Assembly: GCA_019114415.1 (NCBI GenBank)
Contig: DXFO01000040.1
Coordinates: 95,870-159,869, forward strand
Direction of reading: 5' to 3'
Length of the DNA: 64,000 bases
Source of the DNA: Candidatus Gemmiger faecavium
GTDB taxonomy: Bacteria; Bacillota; Clostridia; Oscillospirales; Ruminococcaceae
The notes under the pieces were generated by a model. The model did no database searches. It was not told where the DNA came from and saw only the letters and a program-made list of their open reading frames with translations. The stretch's first letter is position 1. Each line of letters starts with the position of its first letter. The position numbers were made by a program, and so were the translations under genes. Shown here in pieces: positions 54,839 to 63,823 of the stretch.

Positions 54839-56667
54839 TGCGTCGTCCTCCCTCCCTTAAAGATGCCGTAGCCGAAGTGGTCGCACCGCAGGCAGCGCCC
54901 GGCTTCCTGGATGGCTTCCTCCTCGGTCATGCCGCAGGTGGCCAGCTTGAAATCGGTGCGGGATTCCATGGGATTGCGGCTCTTGAGCTGAATGCGCCCG
55001 CAGGGCGGCGTGTTGGACAGTTTGGCGGGCGGGATGCGTACCTGGGAGGTGATGGTATGGTTGAAGCCCAGGAAGGCGTCGATGTTGGCCGCGCCCACCT
55101 TGCCCGCCGCCACGGCCCGGATGACGGTGGCGGGACCGGTGACAGCGTCGCCGCCCGCAAAGACGTTGGGAGTACCGGGGACATAGCCGGACAGATCGGC
55201 CTGGAGAGCGCCGTGGCTGGTGACGATGCCGCCCTTTTCAAACTCGTCGGACTCAATGCGCTGGCCGATGGCGATGATGATGTAGTCGCAGGGGATGCGG
55301 AATTCTTTCTCCGCGGCGTTGCGGGGACCGGGGCGTCCGTCCCGGCCATAGCCTCCGATGATCTGGGGCTTGGTCCACAGGGCGGCCACCTTGCCTTCCT
55401 CGTCGGCCTCGATGCGGTGGGGCGCCTGCAGGGGCAGGATCTGGCAGCCCTCGGCCAGAGCGTCCTCGATCTCCTCGGGCAGGGCGGTCATGTCGTCCAC
55501 CCGGCGGCGGTAGACACAGGTCACGCTGGCCGCGCCCAGACGGATGGAAGTCCGGGTGGCGTCCATGCTCACGTTGCCGCCGCCGATGACCACCACCCGC
55601 TTGCCGGTGAAGTCGGGGGCGTGGCCCTCGCCGCAGTTGCGCAGGAACTCCACGGCGGAAAGGATGTTGGCGCTGTCCTCACCGGGCAGGCCCAGCTTTT
55701 TGTCGGCATGTGCGCCGATGGCCACATACACGGCGTCGTATTCTTTCTGCAGGTCGGGGACCTGAACGTCCTTGCCCACGCTGACGCCGGTGTGGACCTC
55801 GGCCCCGCAGGCCAGGATGTAGTCGATGTCGCGGTCCAGCACCTCGGGGGGCAGGCGGTAGTCGGGAATACCGTAGCGCAGCATGCCGCCCAGCTTTTCC
55901 CGCTGCTCGAACACCGTGACGCTGTGGCCCATCTGGCACAGGTAGTAGGCCGCGGTCAGGCCGCTGGGACCGCCGCCCACAACGGCCACCCGCTTGCCGG
56001 TGGAGGGCGCAGGGGGCGGGGGCGCAGTGCGGCTGCAATGGTCCACGGCAAACCGCTTGAGACCACAGATGTTCACCGCATCGTCCACCAGACGGCGGCG
56101 GCACTGGCGCTCACAGGGATGCTCGCAGACATAAGCGCAGGAGAAGGGGAAGGGATTGTCCTTGCGGATGAGGTCCACGGCGTCGTCAAAGCGGCCTTCC
56201 CGCACCAGGGCGACGTAGCCCGGGATATCCACATGGGCGGGGCAGGTGGTGACGCAGGGGACCGGCTGTTTCAGGCTGCAGATGCAGCGGCCATAGTGGG
56301 CGTGCTCCTCGTAATCCTCCCGGAAGCCGCGGACGCCCTGCAATACCATGGCGGCGGCCTCGTAGCCGATGGCACAGTCGGCGGAATCGGCAATGGCGGC
56401 GGCGGTGGACTCGATGAGATCAATGGTGCCGTCGGGAGCGGTCTGGTCCAGCACGCTCTCGATCAGCGTCTCCAGCTGGGACAGGCCGATGCGGCAGGGC
56501 ACACACTTGCCGCAGGTCTGGGCGTGGCACAGGCGCAAAAAATTCAGCGCCATATCCACCGGGCAGAGCCCCGGCGGGTTGGCGGCGATGCGGTGCCCCA
56601 TGTCGCGGCAGAGGTCCTGTACCACCTGCTGCGCGCGGTCCGGGGTCTCGATGGAAAGTCTCGACAC
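54832..56667 (-). CDS. NuoF-C-terminal-like 4Fe-4S domain fused to GltD/glutamate-synthase-beta-like flavoprotein oxidoreductase
   Basis: LRLCHAQTCGKCVPCRIGLSQLETLIESV (NADH_4Fe-4S-like), then CEHPCERQCRR, VAVVGGGPSGLTAAYYLCQMGHSVTVFE, VVVIGGGNVSMDATRTSIRLGA, FAGGDAVTGPATVIRAVAAGK. Confidence 0.92.
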   Translation of the reverse strand: MSRLSIETPDRAQQVVQDLCRDMGHRIAANPPGLCPVDMALNFLRLCHAQTCGKCVPCRIGLSQLETLIESVLDQTAPDGTIDLIESTAAAIADSADCAIGYEAAAMVLQGVRGFREDYEEHAHYGRCICSLKQPVPCVTTCPAHVDIPGYVALVREGRFDDAVDLIRKDNPFPFSCAYVCEHPCERQCRRRLVDDAVNICGLKRFAVDHCSRTAPPPPAPSTGKRVAVVGGGPSGLTAAYYLCQMGHSVTVFEQREKLGGMLRYGIPDYRLPPEVLDRDIDYILACGAEVHTGVSVGKDVQVPDLQKEYDAVYVAIGAHADKKLGLPGEDSANILSAVEFLRNCGEGHAPDFTGKRVVVIGGGNVSMDATRTSIRLGAASVTCVYRRRVDDMTALPEEIEDALAEGCQILPLQAPHRIEADEEGKVAALWTKPQIIGGYGRDGRPGPRNAAEKEFRIPCDYIIIAIGQRIESDEFEKGGIVTSHGALQADLSGYVPGTPNVFAGGDAVTGPATVIRAVAAGKVGAANIDAFLGFNHTITSQVRIPPAKLSNTPPCGRIQLKSRNPMESRTDFKLATCGMTEEEAIQEAGRCLRCDHFGYGIFKGGRTTQW

Positions 56668-56763
56668 GGATCAATACCTCCTGAATCCATTCGGCGTCTG
56701 CACCCGGACGTACGGAGTCGGGTGCAGGCACAGTGAGACGGCGGGACAAGCCCGCCAAAAACA

Positions 56764-56814
56764 AATACAGCAAAACACTGTATTAATTGTACAGGATGTC
56801 TTATATTTTTTCAA
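56764..56814 (-). promoter_or_regulatory. promoter with inverted-repeat operator candidate for hydrogenase operon
   Basis: Minus strand TTGAAA-N17-TACAAT (56814-56786), then AATACAG-N7-CTGTATT (56784-56764) at about +1 to +20. Confidence 0.75.
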
Positions 56815-56954
56815 CAAAATACTGTGCCAAATCACAAAAGTTCAGATTTCGTTCACCATTTTGGGGGAGGGATACCTCTTGAACAGGTTTTCGCAAAGGG
56901 GTACAATGGAGACAACGATCCGGCCTTTGAACGGTTTGCAAGGAGGAAGCCCCC

Positions 56955-57284
56955 ATGGCGATCACAGTCAATATCTATTACACAGGCAAAAACGGCAGCG
57001 CCCGGCAGTTTGCCCGGGAGATGACCGACACCGGCGTGGTGGGACGCATCCGCCAGGAGGAAGGCAACCTGCGGTACGAGTATTTTCTGCCCATGGACGA
57101 CCCCGAGACGGTGCTTCTGATCGACAGCTGGACAGGGCAGGCGGCCATTGACACCCACCACGCCTCCCCCATGATGGCCGAGATCACTGCCCTGCGGGAA
57201 AAGTACGACCTGCACATGAAGGTGGAGCGCTACCGCACGGACGAGGAAGGTGCCCCCGGCGACGAGGCCTTTATCCGCCGGTAA
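56955..57284 (+). CDS. putative quinol monooxygenase (ABM domain)
   Basis: GNLRYEYFLPMDDPETVLLIDSWTGQAAIDTHHASPMM. Confidence 0.85.
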   Translation: MAITVNIYYTGKNGSARQFAREMTDTGVVGRIRQEEGNLRYEYFLPMDDPETVLLIDSWTGQAAIDTHHASPMMAEITALREKYDLHMKVERYRTDEEGAPGDEAFIRR

Positions 57285-57299
57285 GACAGGACATGAAAA

Positions 57300-57350
57300 A
57301 AACGCGGCATACCGCGGGGAAACATCCCGTGCGGTATGCCGCGTTTGATT
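57300..57350. terminator. bidirectional terminator
   Basis: aacgcggcataccgc ... gcggtatgccgcgttt. Confidence 0.85.
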
Positions 57351-57359
57351 TTGATTTGG

Positions 57360-58610
57360 TCAGGATCCCTGTTTCTGGCCCAGGTGACGGATATCGTCGT
57401 TGTCGGCAAAGGCGGCGGCCTGATAGCCGGCGGCCTCCAGGGTGCCGAACTGCTTGCCCAGCTTCTTGGCCTGGGGCAGCACCGTCACGTCGTAGTCGGC
57501 GCGCAGGCGCTCAGCCTTGGCCAGGACGTCGGCAAAGTCGGCGTCGGGCAGGTAGAGCAGGGCCAGACGAGGCTTTGCGCCGGGGATGGCGTAGCCCTGT
57601 TCCAGCAGAATGCCGCAGACGCGCTCAAAGCCGATGGAGAAGCCCACGGCCGGGACCTGCTGGCCGATGAACTTGCCCACCATGTTGTCGTAGCGGCCGC
57701 CGCCTGCCACCGCGCCGGAGAACTGCGGGCAGACGATCTCGAACACCATGCCGGTGTAGTAGCCTTGGCCGCGGACCAGGCTGGGGCAGTAGGCGATGCC
57801 GTAACGGCCGTTGGCGACCTTTTCGCTGGCGGAGAGCACATAGCGCAGGTCGTCGGCCAGGGAAGCGTCGCCGCAGCGGGAGGCCACAGCCTCCAGAGAG
57901 AAATCCCCGCCCTGCAGGAAATCGTACAAACTGGCCACGGCGTCGGCGGGCAGTTCCTTCTCGGTCAGCTCGTCCCGCACGCCGTCGGCACCGATCTTGT
58001 CCAGCTTGTCAAAGCTGATGCAGACCGAATCCAGGGTGTCGGCGGCAAAGCCCATGGTCTCCAGCATGGCGCGCAGGATGCGCCGGTCGTTGATGTTGAC
58101 GGTAAACCCGGTAAAGCCGATGCGCAGCAGGGCGCGGGCGGTCACGTCAATGAGCTCCACCTCGGCGTTGGGGGAGCTGTCGCCCAGGATGTCGATGTCG
58201 CACTGGACGAACTCGCGCAGGCGGCCTTTCTGGGGGCGCTCGGCGCGATAGACGCGGTCGGTCTGGATGACCTTGAACGGGTTGGGCAGCACGGCGCGGT
58301 TGGCTGCGTAGTAGCGGGACAGGGGCAGGGTCAGGTCATAGCGCAGGCCCATGTCCGCCAGCTTGGCCGCATCCCCGGCCTGCAAAGCCGAGGCCAGCTT
58401 GTCGCCGCGCTTGAGCACCTTGAAAATCAGGTTCAGGTTGTCGCCGCCGTCGCTCTTGTCCAGGTTTTCCAGATCCTCCAGGATGGGGGTGGAAATGCGC
58501 TGGAAGCCGGCAGCGCGGTAGGTGGCCAGAATTTCGGCCTGGATATGGTCACGCAGGGCCTGCTCATTGGGCAGCAGGTCGCGCATTCCCTTTAAGGGTT
58601 GGGTCTTCAT
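57360..58610 (-). CDS. hisS: histidyl-tRNA synthetase
   Basis: KGMRDLLPNEQALRDHI, LRYDLTLPLSRYYA, DRVYRAERPQKGRLREFVQCDIDILG, VAGGGRYDNMVGKFIGQQVPAVGFSIGFERV. Confidence 0.93.
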   Translation of the reverse strand: MKTQPLKGMRDLLPNEQALRDHIQAEILATYRAAGFQRISTPILEDLENLDKSDGGDNLNLIFKVLKRGDKLASALQAGDAAKLADMGLRYDLTLPLSRYYAANRAVLPNPFKVIQTDRVYRAERPQKGRLREFVQCDIDILGDSSPNAEVELIDVTARALLRIGFTGFTVNINDRRILRAMLETMGFAADTLDSVCISFDKLDKIGADGVRDELTEKELPADAVASLYDFLQGGDFSLEAVASRCGDASLADDLRYVLSASEKVANGRYGIAYCPSLVRGQGYYTGMVFEIVCPQFSGAVAGGGRYDNMVGKFIGQQVPAVGFSIGFERVCGILLEQGYAIPGAKPRLALLYLPDADFADVLAKAERLRADYDVTVLPQAKKLGKQFGTLEAAGYQAAAFADNDDIRHLGQKQGS

Positions 58611-58752
58611 ACAGGGTCCCTCCAATATATCAACAAACAGTATTACAATGATAGCCCGCAGACAGGCATTTTGTCAACCGCGGCGGCGCATACTAGACTT
58701 TGGGGCGGCGCATTTTCCGGCCGTCCCGTTGACCGAAAGGAGGCGTCGGCAG

Positions 58753-59916
58753 ATGCACGCACAGCCGCGCGCAAAATGGATACTGGCGGCGGGGGCAGCC
58801 GTCCAGCTGCTGACCGGCATTCCCGCCGCATGGGGCATTTTCCAAAAGCCGGTCATGGAGGATTACGGCTTTTCCCGGGGGCAGGCTACCCTTGCCTTTG
58901 CCATTCTTGTGGCGGCCTACGGGCTGGGGTGTCTGTTGGGGGGATATCTTCAGGACGCCAAAGGCCCCCGGGCGGCAGGGCTGCTGGGAACGGCGCTTAT
59001 GGGCGGCGGTTTTGTGGCGGCGGCCTTTGTGCCGGAGGGCAAAGCCTGGCTGTTTCTGCTGGCCTTCAGCCTTCCCGCCGGGCTGGGCAGCGCCTTTCTG
59101 GCCCCCGCGGTGCTGGCCTGTGTACAAAAGTGGTATGCCGACAAAAAAGGCTTCGCCACCGGGGTCACCGGCATTGCCACCGGACTGTCGGGGGCATTTT
59201 TGACGCTGTTCGTCCGCATGGTGGGCGGATGGTTCGGCATGCGGGTCTGTTTTGGCGCCCTGGGAGCTGTCATGCTGGTGGTCTGCGGTGCGGGGGCGGC
59301 GGTGCTGAAAAATCCCCCGGAGCAAAAACCGGCGGGGGAAGGCGACGGCAGCGACCTGCCTCCCCAAAAGATGCTCCGCACCCGTCAGTACCGGCTCTGT
59401 GTGGCGGCGGTGGCCCTGGCCGCGCCGCCGGTCCTGCTGTTCAGCCCGGATATTTTGTCCATCGCGGCGGAGCGGGGACTGGCGGAAAACCTGGCCCAGT
59501 GGTGCGTGGTCATCGGGTCGGCGGCCAGCGCGGCGGGACGGCTGGCCTGTCCGGCCCTCAGCGACCGGCTGGGGCGCAAACCGGTCCTGTACGGCGTCTA
59601 TGCGGGTCTGGCCGCCGGGACCCTGGCCTTTGCTTTTGCGGGCGGGTGGTTTGTGGCGGCGGCCTATGCGGCCCTGACCTTTTTCTATTCCGGGGGCGCG
59701 GCGGTACAGCCCGCCCTCAACACCGACCTGTTCGGCCTCAAGCACGCGGGGGTCAACTACGGGTTCATTGCTCTGGGCATGAGCGCAGGCAGTCTGCTGA
59801 GCTATGCGGGGTCTCAGCTTCTGCCCATGACCGCCCGACATTGGGCGGCGGGAGCCTGCGCCGTGGCGGGCCTTGTGTGTATCACACTTGTAAAACCTGT
59901 GGAGCGGCGGGGCTGA
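58753..59916 (+). CDS. MFS transporter, OFA (oxalate/formate antiporter)-like family
   Basis: GIPAAWGIFQKPVMEDYGFSRGQATLAFAILVAAYGLGCLLGGYLQDAKGPR. Confidence 0.88.
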   Translation: MHAQPRAKWILAAGAAVQLLTGIPAAWGIFQKPVMEDYGFSRGQATLAFAILVAAYGLGCLLGGYLQDAKGPRAAGLLGTALMGGGFVAAAFVPEGKAWLFLLAFSLPAGLGSAFLAPAVLACVQKWYADKKGFATGVTGIATGLSGAFLTLFVRMVGGWFGMRVCFGALGAVMLVVCGAGAAVLKNPPEQKPAGEGDGSDLPPQKMLRTRQYRLCVAAVALAAPPVLLFSPDILSIAAERGLAENLAQWCVVIGSAASAAGRLACPALSDRLGRKPVLYGVYAGLAAGTLAFAFAGGWFVAAAYAALTFFYSGGAAVQPALNTDLFGLKHAGVNYGFIALGMSAGSLLSYAGSQLLPMTARHWAAGACAVAGLVCITLVKPVERRG

Positions 59917-59920
59917 ACAG

Positions 59921-59949
59921 TTGAAAAAAATCTGCGCAGACGGTACAAT
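59921..59949 (+). promoter_or_regulatory. sigma70-type promoter
   Basis: TTGAAA-N17-TACAAT, about 130 nt upstream of the O-antigen ligase-like gene. Confidence 0.65.
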
Positions 59950-60083
59950 GTCGTATGTCTGTAAAATTTTCCCCGCTTTGTCAGGTGTGCGCGGAGGGAA
60001 CGCAGCCGGGGCTGAAAGGAGCCGCTCCGCTGTGATCGCGCCGTCCTGCCTGGCGGGGCCAAACTTTGGGAGGAGACCGTTTC

Positions 60084-61754
60084 ATGCGCAATGACCCGCT
60101 CCAACGTCTGACAACGGGCGCCGCCACCGCATTCTGTGCCGCGGCGCTCAGCGTCTATCCTTTATATATCGACCGGTTTTCCAATCTGGGCGTGACCAAG
60201 TTCACGGGGGTATTCACCCTGTTTTTGCTCTGGGGCTTTGCCATCGGGGCCTGCGTGCTCATCGGCGCCCGGACCGTCCCCGGCCGTTTTGCGGCGGCCC
60301 GGCGGGACGTCAGCCTCTGGTCGCTGGCCGCCTTTGCCGGGACCACGCTGCTGGCCACCTGCCTGTCACTGTCGCCCCTCTCCTCGGTGTGGGGACTGGG
60401 CAGCTACTACGGCGGACTGATGATGGTGCTGTTTACCGCCGTGGGCTACCTGGCGGTGCGGGCCTTTGCCCCCGAGAAAGGCATGGACTTTCTGGCGGGA
60501 TGCACCGGCGTGACGGTCATTATCGTCACGGTGCTGTATGTCTGCAATATTTTCAACATCGACCCCATCGGCAGCTATGAAAATACCGCCGTGGTGGAAC
60601 GGGCGCAGTTCTTCTCCACTCTGGGCCAGAAGGACTTCAACGCCGGGTACATGAGCGTGGCCCTGCCTTTGGTGTTCTACGCCTTCCTTACCGCCAAGGG
60701 CCGCGCCCGGACCATCGGGTATGCCATCCCCGCCGCCTTCGGTGCTTTGGCTCTGGCCGTGGTGGACGCCGAGGGTCTGACCCTGGGCATCGGCGCCGCC
60801 ATGATGATCCTGGCCTGCCACAAGGACTTCGATACCAAAAAAATGCGCCGGGGCGCCATAGTGGGCGTCATGTTCTTTGCCTGGGCCGCCTGGATGCACT
60901 ATATGCGGCGGTCGGTCTATACCCAGGGCGGGACCTCGCTGCTGGCAAAGTTCGGCGAGCTTCATCTGGCCCTGCCTCTGGGCATTGCCTGCCTGCTGAT
61001 CTGGGCGGGGCTTGCCTGGCGGGCGCACAAGGGCAAGCCGGAAATTTCCCTCTGTCTGCTGGGCCGGGTCATGACCGCCGTGGTGCTGGGCGGCGGCGTG
61101 CTGGTGTTTTTGCTGGCCAACCTGGTCCCCGGCTTCCCCTCCCTGGGCAAGCTGGACAACTTCTTTGTCTTTAACGACGACTGGGGCACCTACCGCGGCA
61201 CCGCCTGGCGGGCGGCCTGGGGCGCCTGGGCGGATGCCCCCCTGTGGCGCAAGCTGGTGGGCTACGGCCCCGGCATGATGCATCAGGCGGTGGAAGCCTG
61301 GGCGGGGGACAACTATACCGCCCGCATGAAAACCTTCTACGCCGCCCATAACGAGTACCTGGAGCAGCTGCTTTCCACCGGTCTGCTGGGCCTGGCTGCG
61401 TGGATCGCCTTCATCGTCAGCCACCTGCGCCGGGGCTTTGCCCACTGGAAAAATTCCGGCGTTGCCCCGGTCATGCTGGCTTTGTGCAGCTACCTGGTGC
61501 AGGCCATCGTCAGCATCCGGGTGTCTATGATCTTCCCCGAGGTCATGCTGCTCTTCGCGCTGCTGGCGGCGTGGACTTCCCCCAAAGCGGAACAGCCCGC
61601 CGAACCGCTGCCCAAAGGCCGCGGCAAGCGCAAAGCGCCCCGCCCGGAGGAGGAAGTCTCCCGCTGGGGCTGGGTCAAAGTGGCAGTGGCGGCAGTGGTC
61701 TCCATGGTGCTGGCGGCGGCTTTTTCCCATCTGATCTTCTTCTATCTGTTCTGA
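60084..61754 (+). CDS. O-antigen ligase family (Wzy/WaaL-like) membrane protein
   Basis: Multi-TM; DDWGTYRGTAWRAAWGAWADAPLWRKLVGYGPGMMH...AAHNEYLEQLLSTGLLGLAAW. Confidence 0.88.
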   Translation: MRNDPLQRLTTGAATAFCAAALSVYPLYIDRFSNLGVTKFTGVFTLFLLWGFAIGACVLIGARTVPGRFAAARRDVSLWSLAAFAGTTLLATCLSLSPLSSVWGLGSYYGGLMMVLFTAVGYLAVRAFAPEKGMDFLAGCTGVTVIIVTVLYVCNIFNIDPIGSYENTAVVERAQFFSTLGQKDFNAGYMSVALPLVFYAFLTAKGRARTIGYAIPAAFGALALAVVDAEGLTLGIGAAMMILACHKDFDTKKMRRGAIVGVMFFAWAAWMHYMRRSVYTQGGTSLLAKFGELHLALPLGIACLLIWAGLAWRAHKGKPEISLCLLGRVMTAVVLGGGVLVFLLANLVPGFPSLGKLDNFFVFNDDWGTYRGTAWRAAWGAWADAPLWRKLVGYGPGMMHQAVEAWAGDNYTARMKTFYAAHNEYLEQLLSTGLLGLAAWIAFIVSHLRRGFAHWKNSGVAPVMLALCSYLVQAIVSIRVSMIFPEVMLLFALLAAWTSPKAEQPAEPLPKGRGKRKAPRPEEEVSRWGWVKVAVAAVVSMVLAAAFSHLIFFYLF

Positions 61755-61900
61755 TCGACCGGTAACTTTTTCCGGTCGTGTGCTTTGGCTCCCGGGTGTG
61801 CGGTGTGCGCCCCGGGGGCCGTTTTTTGCGCCCCGGCGGGATAAAAGCGGGGAAATATGGAAAAATCTCGCATGGCGTCCGTCAAATTTGTCACAAAGTC

Positions 61901-61929
61901 TTGAAAAAACGCGCCCCGCATTTTATAAT
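61901..61929 (+). promoter_or_regulatory. strong sigma70-type promoter of the NifU-like/GGGtGRT operon
   Basis: TTGAAA-N17-TATAAT; short inverted repeat TTTGT-C-ACAAA at 61887-61897 just upstream. Confidence 0.8.
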
Positions 61930-61978
61930 GAAGGTGCTGTGTAATGCTTTACCAAATCGTCGTAAAGGAGAGAATATT

Positions 61979-62680
61979 ATGACCTATTCTGCACAAGTCG
62001 AACACATGTGCCCCATTGCAAAAGGTCCGAAGCACGGCCCGGCTCCCATCCCCGAAGAGGGCGAATGGGTAAAGGCTTACCAAATTGAGGACATCAGCGG
62101 CTACACCCACGGCGTGGGCTGGTGCGCACCGCAGCAGGGCACCTGCAAGCTGAGCCTGAACATCAAGAAGGGCGTCATCGAGGAAGCTCTGGTCGAGACC
62201 ATCGGCTGCTCCGGCATGACCCATTCTGCCGCTATGGCTGGCGAGATCCTGCCCGGCAAGACCATCCTGGAAGCGCTCAACACCGACCTGGTCTGCGACG
62301 CCATCAACGTTGCTATGCGTGAGCTGTTCCTGCAGATCGTCTACGGCCGCAGCCAGACTGCCTTCTCCGAGGACGGCCTGCCCATCGGCGCCGGCCTGGA
62401 CGACCTGGGCAAGGGCCTGCGCAGCATGACCGGCACCATCTTCTCCACCAAGGCGAAGGGTGTCCGTTACCTGGAGCTGACCGAGGGCTACATCCTCAAG
62501 ACTGCTGTTGACAAGAACGATCAGGTCATCGGCTATCAGTTCGTCCGTCTGGGCAAGATGATGGAGGACATCCGTCATGGCGTCGATCCCAAGACCGCTT
62601 ACGAGAAGAACATCGGTACCTACGGCCGTTTCAGCGCCGAGCAGGGTGCGGTCAAGTACATCGACCCGCGTGAAGAATAA
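61979..62680 (+). CDS. iron-sulfur cluster assembly scaffold (NifU-like) protein
   Basis: WCAPQQGTCKLSLNIKKGVIEEALVETIGCSGMTHSAAMAGEILPGKTILEAL; paired with GGGtGRT gene. Confidence 0.8.
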   Translation: MTYSAQVEHMCPIAKGPKHGPAPIPEEGEWVKAYQIEDISGYTHGVGWCAPQQGTCKLSLNIKKGVIEEALVETIGCSGMTHSAAMAGEILPGKTILEALNTDLVCDAINVAMRELFLQIVYGRSQTAFSEDGLPIGAGLDDLGKGLRSMTGTIFSTKAKGVRYLELTEGYILKTAVDKNDQVIGYQFVRLGKMMEDIRHGVDPKTAYEKNIGTYGRFSAEQGAVKYIDPREE

Positions 62681-62700
62681 GAGAGGGAGGAACAGATACT

Positions 62701-63699
62701 ATGGCTACTTTTGAATCTCAGGAGCGCCGGATGCCCAAAATCAACGAGTGCCTGAAAGCTAACGGCCTCGAGTCTCTGGACGCCTGCAACGAGCTGCTCC
62801 TTTCCAAAGGCATCGATTGCGACAAGATCATCCGCGGCATTCAGCCCATCTGCTTTGACAACGCCGTCTGGGCTTACACCCTGGGCACTGCCATTGCCGT
62901 CAAGCGCGGCCTGAAGAGCGCTGCTGACTGCGCCGCCGCCATCGGCGAGGGCCTGGAAGCCTTCACCGTTCCCGGTTCCGTTGCCGAGCAGCGCCATGTC
63001 GGCCTGGGCCACGGCAACCTGGGCGCCATGCTGCTGCATGAGGACACCCACTGCTTCGCCTTCCTGGCCGGCCACGAGTCCTTCGCTGCCGCCGAGGGCG
63101 CCATCGGCATTGCCCGCACCGCCAACAAGGTCCGTAAGGAGCCCCTGCGCGTCATCCTGAACGGCCTGGGCAAGGACGCTGCCATGATCATCAGCCGTAT
63201 CAACGGCTTCACCTACGTCAAGACCGAGTTCGACTTCAAGACCGGCGAGGTCAAGGTTGTCGAGACCGTTCCTTACTCCGACGGCGAGCGCGCTGCTGTC
63301 AAGTGCTACGGCGCCAACGACGTTCTGGAAGGCGTTGCCATTATGAAGATGGAGGGCGTTGAGGTTTCCATCACCGGTAACTCCACCAACCCCACCCGCT
63401 TCCAGCACCTGGTCGCCGGCACCTACAAGAAGTGGGCGCTGGAGAACGGCAAGAAGTACTTCTCCGTCGCTTCCGGCGGCGGCACGGGCCGTACCCTGCA
63501 TCCCGACAACGTGGCTGCCGGCCCCGCTTCCTACGGCCTGACCGACTCCATGGGCCGTATGCACGGCGACGCTCAGTTCGCCGGCTCTTCCAGCGTGCCT
63601 GCTCACGTTGAGATGATGGGCCTCATCGGCGCTGGCAACAACCCCATGGTTGGTATGACCGTCGCCTGCGCTGTTGCCGCTTCCCAGGCCAACGCCTGA
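62701..63699 (+). CDS. GGGtGRT family protein (unknown function)
   Basis: SVASGGGTGRTLHPDNVAAGPASYGLTDSMGRMHGDAQFAGSSSVPAHVEMMGLIGAGNNPMVGMTVACAVA. Confidence 0.9.
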   Translation: MATFESQERRMPKINECLKANGLESLDACNELLLSKGIDCDKIIRGIQPICFDNAVWAYTLGTAIAVKRGLKSAADCAAAIGEGLEAFTVPGSVAEQRHVGLGHGNLGAMLLHEDTHCFAFLAGHESFAAAEGAIGIARTANKVRKEPLRVILNGLGKDAAMIISRINGFTYVKTEFDFKTGEVKVVETVPYSDGERAAVKCYGANDVLEGVAIMKMEGVEVSITGNSTNPTRFQHLVAGTYKKWALENGKKYFSVASGGGTGRTLHPDNVAAGPASYGLTDSMGRMHGDAQFAGSSSVPAHVEMMGLIGAGNNPMVGMTVACAVAASQANA

Positions 63700-63731
63700 G
63701 TCTGTGCGCAGCATAGCCTGACAACAACATA

Positions 63732-63774
63732 AAAAGCGCCGCTCTCCCGGTTTCGGGAGGGCGGCGTTTTTTGC
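63732..63774 (+). terminator. terminator of GGGtGRT operon
   Basis: aaaaagcgccgctctcccg gttt cgggagggcggcgtttttt. Confidence 0.9.
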
Positions 63775-63823
63775 TGTGGGGGCAGGGTATAAAAAACGGA
63801 GGGAGAGCGTTTATGCGCGGTTC

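Noticed and set aside
54838-56736. 632-aa plus-strand ORF opposite the GltD-like fusion
   Set aside because: Composition typical of antisense of a GC-rich gene; no motifs.
56764-56830. Rex (NADH-responsive) operator at the hydrogenase promoter
   Set aside because: TTGTTGAAAAAATATAA only matches half of the Rex consensus; reported instead as an unidentified operator.
58611-58752. T-box leader for hisS or for the lysS upstream region
   Set aside because: The hisS and greA-lysS intergenic spaces are short and lack the T-box GGTGG-type sequence and associated terminator.
59950-60083. Possible riboswitch in the leader before the O-antigen-ligase-like gene
   Set aside because: Some stems (GCGGAG...CTCCGC, GGCT...AGCC) are present, but no recognisable aptamer core, terminator or SD sequestration; too weak to report.
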